From a virus, in the IMG/VR virus record IMGVR_UViG_3300033143_003700, positions 1-23,432 of that record: 23,432 nucleotides of DNA. One strand, given 5' to 3'. Positions 19,010-23,432 of the stretch are shown one piece after another. A program made the translations under genes and the position numbers. Position 1 is the stretch's first letter. Each line of letters begins with the position of its first letter. A model generated the notes under the pieces. That model had not been told where the DNA came from. It saw nothing but the letters and a program-made list of their open reading frames with translations, and did no database searches.

Positions 19010-20920
19010 ATGCCAATAGATAAGGCAACATTTGACGAAATAATGGCGACTGTCCCTCCTGAAAAGCAGGCTCAGGCCATTGCTATTGCTGATAGGCAAA
19101 GCAGGGAGCAAGTTTTCAATCCCGACACATTGCCAGATCCAATGGGACAGACGATTGCTCCTCCGCAGGCCATTGATCCAAATATACAAAAATCATTGAC
19201 ACATGGTTTGAATTTTGAGCGGTCCATGGGTGACGGATCTATTCCTGGAGATAGTATTAGAAAATTGATCTATGGAGAGGACTACCCGCAGAGGGCAGCC
19301 GCAGCTAGAGAAGCGTTCGACCAAAAGCGACAAGCCGCAATAGATGCAGACCCAAAAATTATAGCAATGAGAGAGAGAGAAAAAGAAGAGGCCGAAATGT
19401 CTGCAGTTGACAAAGAAGCGGCAGCGGCAAGGGTGTTGACCCCAGGATTAGACCAAAAAGTAGCACTTCCAACCGAAGCAGGCGGGGTCGAATTTATGTC
19501 AGACGGCCAACCACAAGCGCAGCCTGGACAACCAGGGCAGCCACAAGCAGCCGGATATGGTAGATCCATGTCCAGAGGATACAGAGGGGGCGGGGGCGGT
19601 TCGAGCGGACAGATGGGAAGCATGATAAAGGAACATTCCGCTCTCCGTGAAAAACTGGAGGCGATTGAAGAGCAACACGGCAGGAATTCCCAGGAATATG
19701 CAAACGCCCTGATTGACATCAAAAAAGAGCAGGGGGGCATAGCAAGAGACCAGGCAGGGCAGGAATCTGTTTTAGCTTACGAGAGACAGGCCCAAGTTGA
19801 AAAGCAAAATGCAGACAGGGCAGCCTTGCTACAACGTCAAGAAAATGAATACAACGAAGCTCAAGACAGCCTTTTTGATGCAATACAGGAAATCAAGTCA
19901 GGGAAAGTAGACACGGATCGTCTATTCAAAGACGCATCTGGCAATACAAATTATGGGCGGAAAGTCGTGGCAGCTATTGCCGTGGGCCTGGGGGCGTTCG
20001 CTCAATCCCTAAGTCCTAGATACGGCGGTTCAGGGGGCAAGGGACCAAACACAGCCTTGCAAATTGTTCAGAGCGCAATCAATAGAGACATTGCAGCTCA
20101 GAAAGCAGATATGGCAAACAAGAGGGCCGGGGTTGGTATGCAAAAAAGCCTCATGGGTCAAATGATGAAAAGATTCGGAAACGAAAAACAAGCCGAGGCA
20201 GCGTCAAGAATAGCCATGCTTGAGGATTATAAAACCAAGCTGTCAGCGGTTGCGGCAAAAAGTAAAAGCGACATGATGCCATCCAAGCTAGAGGAAAGTT
20301 TCAACGCAATTGAGCAAGCAAGCGCCAAAGAGCAAGTCAATTTCCAAAAAGAAACGGTAGCCAAAACGCAGCAAAGCCTTGCACAGGGATTCGGGATGGT
20401 TAGAGACAAAAGAGCTGGAGACCAACGAGCCCAGCAAATGAGACAGCAGAGAGAGGCCCTAATGATGAAAGCCTCCGGGACATCTGGAGGAAGACAGCTA
20501 CCGGCAAGCGCAGTCCAGAAAATGGCAGACTTCAAGGGCGCTGCAAAAATGATAAAGGACCTTAGAGACTCATGGGACAGGGATGTTGGGGCTTTCTCGA
20601 TTATGACCCAATGGGTTCCTGGATCGTCTGCCAAGAAATTCGGAACCAAGGCCAGTATGGCCGCTCAGTTTATAGGTAAAAAACTTGAGGGCAGAATGAC
20701 AGACGAGGATTTCAAAAGAATAAAATCATTTATGCCTGAGCCAGGAGATCTCGACAGCACAGCCAAGAGAAAACTTGAAGACATGATGTCCATGCTTGAA
20801 CAGCAAGAGGCAGGGGCGCTTGAGACCTATGCTAACACTGGTTTTGATGTGTCTGGTTTTGTCAAGCCACAAGACCAGATACCCGCAGCAGCTCAGGAAT
20901 TAAAGGGACGTCAAGACTAA
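19010..20920 (+). CDS. Candidate ejection (internal virion) protein 3
   Basis: The 636-residue product starts at ATG 19010 with GGGAGAG upstream. The N-terminal third is mostly helical. A Gly/Pro/Gln-rich linker (about residues 165-203, QPQAQPGQPGQPQAAGYGRS, then GGGGGSSGQMG) follows, then a long coiled-coil region (about 205-305). Next is GRKVVAAIAVGLGAFAQSLS with GGKGPNTALQIVQSAINRDI and AAQKADMANKRAG. That 'LGAF ... PNTAL-x-I-x-x-x-I-x-RDI-x-AQK' pattern recurs in phage proteins at this position. The C-terminus is globular and charged. It may carry the short hydrophobic helix into the host envelope during ejection. The role is inferred. Confidence 0.6.
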   Translation: MPIDKATFDEIMATVPPEKQAQAIAIADRQSREQVFNPDTLPDPMGQTIAPPQAIDPNIQKSLTHGLNFERSMGDGSIPGDSIRKLIYGEDYPQRAAAAREAFDQKRQAAIDADPKIIAMREREKEEAEMSAVDKEAAAARVLTPGLDQKVALPTEAGGVEFMSDGQPQAQPGQPGQPQAAGYGRSMSRGYRGGGGGSSGQMGSMIKEHSALREKLEAIEEQHGRNSQEYANALIDIKKEQGGIARDQAGQESVLAYERQAQVEKQNADRAALLQRQENEYNEAQDSLFDAIQEIKSGKVDTDRLFKDASGNTNYGRKVVAAIAVGLGAFAQSLSPRYGGSGGKGPNTALQIVQSAINRDIAAQKADMANKRAGVGMQKSLMGQMMKRFGNEKQAEAASRIAMLEDYKTKLSAVAAKSKSDMMPSKLEESFNAIEQASAKEQVNFQKETVAKTQQSLAQGFGMVRDKRAGDQRAQQMRQQREALMMKASGTSGGRQLPASAVQKMADFKGAAKMIKDLRDSWDRDVGAFSIMTQWVPGSSAKKFGTKASMAAQFIGKKLEGRMTDEDFKRIKSFMPEPGDLDSTAKRKLEDMMSMLEQQEAGALETYANTGFDVSGFVKPQDQIPAAAQELKGRQD

Positions 20921-23432
20921 ATGCCCGTACTTTACGACAGAGAGGGAAAGCCCTCAAGCGTACCAGACGACAAGGTCAATGAGGCTCTAGCCTCTGGTCA
21001 ATTTGGGTTCAAAAAAGACGAACAATTGGTCATGTATAGCCCCAAGGGCAAGGCATTTACTGTGCCGGCCACAAGCGCCAAAGAAGCGTTTGGCATGGGT
21101 TATAGGCTAGAGGGAGACGAGGAAAAGAGAAGCAGAGAGCTGCAAGAGGGGTATGGAACAGCAGGGGATCAAGCTGCGGCCGGTGCCATGGGGGCGGCAA
21201 GGTCTTTATCTTTTGGTCTGTCCGATGTTGCTCTGGACATAGCAGGGGCCGGAAAGTATGCAGAACGAACAAGAGAGGCAAACCCAAACGCGGCATTGAC
21301 TGGAGAAATCGCAGGTATTGCGGGCTCACTACTTATTCCAGGCGGCCAAGCAAAAGCCGTCGGATCAATAGCAAAGCTTGGCGCTCCCGTTCGAGGCATA
21401 GCCAAGATAGGCCGCGGGATTGAGAAAGCCACAATCAAGGCTCTCGGTGGAGACAAGGGCGGGTTGGTTCGTCGGGCTCTTGCTAAAGGGACAGGGATGG
21501 GCCTGGGAGGGGCAGCCGAAGGGGCGGCTTATGGAACCGGGCAATTTATCTCAGAGCAGGCAATTGGAGACCTAGAGCCCACAGTGGAAAACCTTGCCTC
21601 CCATGTTGGCATGGGCGCTTTATTCGGGGCAGCCGGAGGCGGGGCTTTTGGAGTAGGGGGAGAGGTCCTAAAAACGGGGCTAGGGACTGGGAAAGCTTTC
21701 TTGTCCAGAAGCGGGAAGTCTATAAAAAACCTTTATGAGAAGGGCAGGGGAGTCAAGGCAGCCGAGGGGCTAGGTGAGGCTGTGGAACAACTGCAGAACA
21801 TAAGACCGGCCAAGCTTGACGAATATATGGGGGCCTTTATAGGACAGGACCCAAAGGCATTGGCTCACCTAAGACGAAATGCGGACGACTTGGCAATTGC
21901 AGCAAATCAATCAAAGTCTGTCAGACAAAACCTAAATAGAGGAATTTCAGACGGATTGGACGGTGCAGACGACGTGCTAGGCACAGTCACAGACCAAGGA
22001 AAAGGCAAGCTAAAGGCGGCAAACGTCAAGGAAATAATAGCAACCGGAAACACAAGAGAGGCAGTAACCTCAACAAGGGGGGCCATTGAAGAAGTGGCGT
22101 CCAAATTTGAGCAAATGAAGCTTGCCGGGGACGGAGTTTTTGATGCAACCCCCTCAATAAATAAAATGATCAAGTCTTCCAATAAATACATGGACGAACT
22201 AGAAACCGTTATGTTGAGATCCGGGGACGACGTAGCAGCCGAGGGTTATATCATAGCCGATAGACTCAAGAGAGACATCGGGAAATACAGAGAGCGGTTA
22301 GGTAGGATTACCAATCAGACCGATGCAGTTATGGAAGCCCAAGCGGCCTTTGAGGGTCAATATAGAACATTGCAAGATTTGCTCATGAGAGAGGATTATT
22401 TTGGAAAAATGTGGGCGGCCCAAAGACGAATAAATGCAGCATGGACCCGACGGCTTGAACTGCAACCACTAGAGAGAAAATTTAGAAAACATGTTGGGCG
22501 TAAAGACTGGCATAAAATATTCAAGGCAGACAGGCGTCAAGTAGGTAGATTTATTGACGAACTTGGGAAAGTTGAAAATGAAGTTTATGAGGACTTTTTC
22601 AAGAGAAAGCTTTCCTCCGAGAGGGAGCTTGTCAATGCGATAACAGACTCCTACGAATTGACCCCAGAGCTCCAAGGCATGGCCAAAAAGTTTACTAGCT
22701 TGACTGATGGGGTTGAGAAAAACATAGCTAAGGCCAGAAATACGGTAGGCTTGCAAAACCAGCTTTCCGACATCATAACCTCATCCAATCAGGCAGCCGG
22801 CTTACTACCAGCGGCAGCCGGTGGAATGATGGGTTATATGATAGGCGGGGAAGAGGGGGCCATGTTGGGTATGGGCCTGTCTGTCCTGTCTAATCCTGGG
22901 AGGGTCCTACAGCTCAAAGCCGCCCTGAATCGCATGAGGTCCGACGCCAACCTCAAGATTGCCAAGTCAATCAAGGGCTATGTCAAGACGCTAGCCAAGG
23001 GGGCTGATAGGGCCAAGCAAAAAGGCAAGGGCCTGATTGCCCCGGCCTCTCTCAGAACCCTGCAGGATAGCAACTGGGGAGACAAGAAAACCAAGGATAA
23101 AGACAGAGCCCAGGCATACGAGAGACGCCTGAATGAACTTTCTGATTTTGTCTCGAACCCCGAAAAGGCAGCCGAGACCCTAGCAGCCAAAACAGAAGGA
23201 ATCAGAGAAGCGGCCCCACAGATTGCAGACAGACTACAATCCAAGGCAGTTGAGGCAGCTCAGTACCTACACAACATAGCCCCAAAGAAACCCGACACCG
23301 GGGCATTGATTGAGAGAGAATGGAGGCCTACAGATTCAGAGCTGAGAAAGTTTGCAAGCGTGGCAAGCGTGGTTACTGATTTTGGCAATTTCCTGAAAGC
23401 GGTTGAGACGGGAGAATTGACCTTGGAAATGC
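20921..23432 (+). CDS. Large ejection-type protein with glycine-zipper helices (3' partial)
   Basis: ATG 20921 follows the previous stop directly, and the frame stays open to the right edge (837 codons visible). The N-terminus MPVLYDREGKPSSVPDDKVN, then FTVPATSAKEAFGMGYRLEG, resembles a small repeated 'G-x-x-V-x-x-x-x-x-x-x-A-x-x-x-G' module. Gly/Ala-rich hydrophobic stretches occur around residues 85-112, 125-142, 189-209, 228-249 and 627-655 (e.g. LLPAAAGGMMGYMIGGEEGA). They alternate with charged coiled-coil segments (LKRDIGKYRERLGR). Proteins of this shape are expected to cross or insert into the host envelope during DNA ejection. No lysozyme-type catalytic motif was seen in the visible part. 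The C-terminus is not in the window. Confidence 0.6.
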   Translation, partial: MPVLYDREGKPSSVPDDKVNEALASGQFGFKKDEQLVMYSPKGKAFTVPATSAKEAFGMGYRLEGDEEKRSRELQEGYGTAGDQAAAGAMGAARSLSFGLSDVALDIAGAGKYAERTREANPNAALTGEIAGIAGSLLIPGGQAKAVGSIAKLGAPVRGIAKIGRGIEKATIKALGGDKGGLVRRALAKGTGMGLGGAAEGAAYGTGQFISEQAIGDLEPTVENLASHVGMGALFGAAGGGAFGVGGEVLKTGLGTGKAFLSRSGKSIKNLYEKGRGVKAAEGLGEAVEQLQNIRPAKLDEYMGAFIGQDPKALAHLRRNADDLAIAANQSKSVRQNLNRGISDGLDGADDVLGTVTDQGKGKLKAANVKEIIATGNTREAVTSTRGAIEEVASKFEQMKLAGDGVFDATPSINKMIKSSNKYMDELETVMLRSGDDVAAEGYIIADRLKRDIGKYRERLGRITNQTDAVMEAQAAFEGQYRTLQDLLMREDYFGKMWAAQRRINAAWTRRLELQPLERKFRKHVGRKDWHKIFKADRRQVGRFIDELGKVENEVYEDFFKRKLSSERELVNAITDSYELTPELQGMAKKFTSLTDGVEKNIAKARNTVGLQNQLSDIITSSNQAAGLLPAAAGGMMGYMIGGEEGAMLGMGLSVLSNPGRVLQLKAALNRMRSDANLKIAKSIKGYVKTLAKGADRAKQKGKGLIAPASLRTLQDSNWGDKKTKDKDRAQAYERRLNELSDFVSNPEKAAETLAAKTEGIREAAPQIADRLQSKAVEAAQYLHNIAPKKPDTGALIEREWRPTDSELRKFASVASVVTDFGNFLKAVETGELTLEM

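Noticed and set aside
1-23432. tRNA genes, insertion sequences, integrase or attachment site
   Set aside because: No cloverleaf-like sequence, transposase motif, terminal inverted repeats or integrase signature was recognised by reading; absence was not tested computationally.

Overview
The window looks like the packaging and virion-structure half of a tailed, probably short-tailed (podovirus-like), double-stranded DNA phage or prophage. It reads terminase small subunit, terminase large subunit, portal, scaffold, major capsid protein, head-tail adaptor, nozzle/stabilisation-like protein, then a series of Ala/Gln/Gly-rich ejection-type proteins. No tail sheath, tube, major tail protein or tape measure is seen. 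All convincing genes are on the + strand. Host cannot be fixed from the sequence; most genes use AGA/AGG for arginine heavily, with the capsid gene a clear exception.

Region 1 (1-3954): accessory genes. It opens with the end of a phage nuclease-like gene, then a 34-codon stub of a PP-loop (PAPS-reductase-like) gene, then small tightly packed genes. Many have CxxC...C...C cysteine patterns and several begin with the same nucleotide cassette (ATGACTGACA). Stop/start overlaps (ATGA, GTGA, ATGACTGA) and duplicated ribosome-binding segments suggest that genes were added or swapped at intergenic junctions. The region includes an Ala-repeat protein resembling the Imm-5-like domain, a RyR-like phage protein and a tail-anchored membrane protein.

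Region 2 (3955-8113): a short leader with a pyrimidine tract and weak promoter candidate, then terS, a GNAT-like protein, an unrecognised basic-tailed protein, terL, and four small unrecognised genes.

Region 3 (8114-13403): portal, a small unknown, a scaffold apparently split over two reading frames, a hairpin-containing leader, the major capsid gene, a clear intrinsic terminator, and two tandem paralogous beta-rich virion proteins.

Region 4 (13416-23432): head-tail adaptor, a small podovirus-type protein, a roughly 1030-residue tail/stabilisation protein, and four consecutive candidate ejection proteins, the last running off the right edge. Genes for lysis, replication, receptor binding and integration are not in the window. 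No tRNA, CRISPR array or insertion sequence was recognised.
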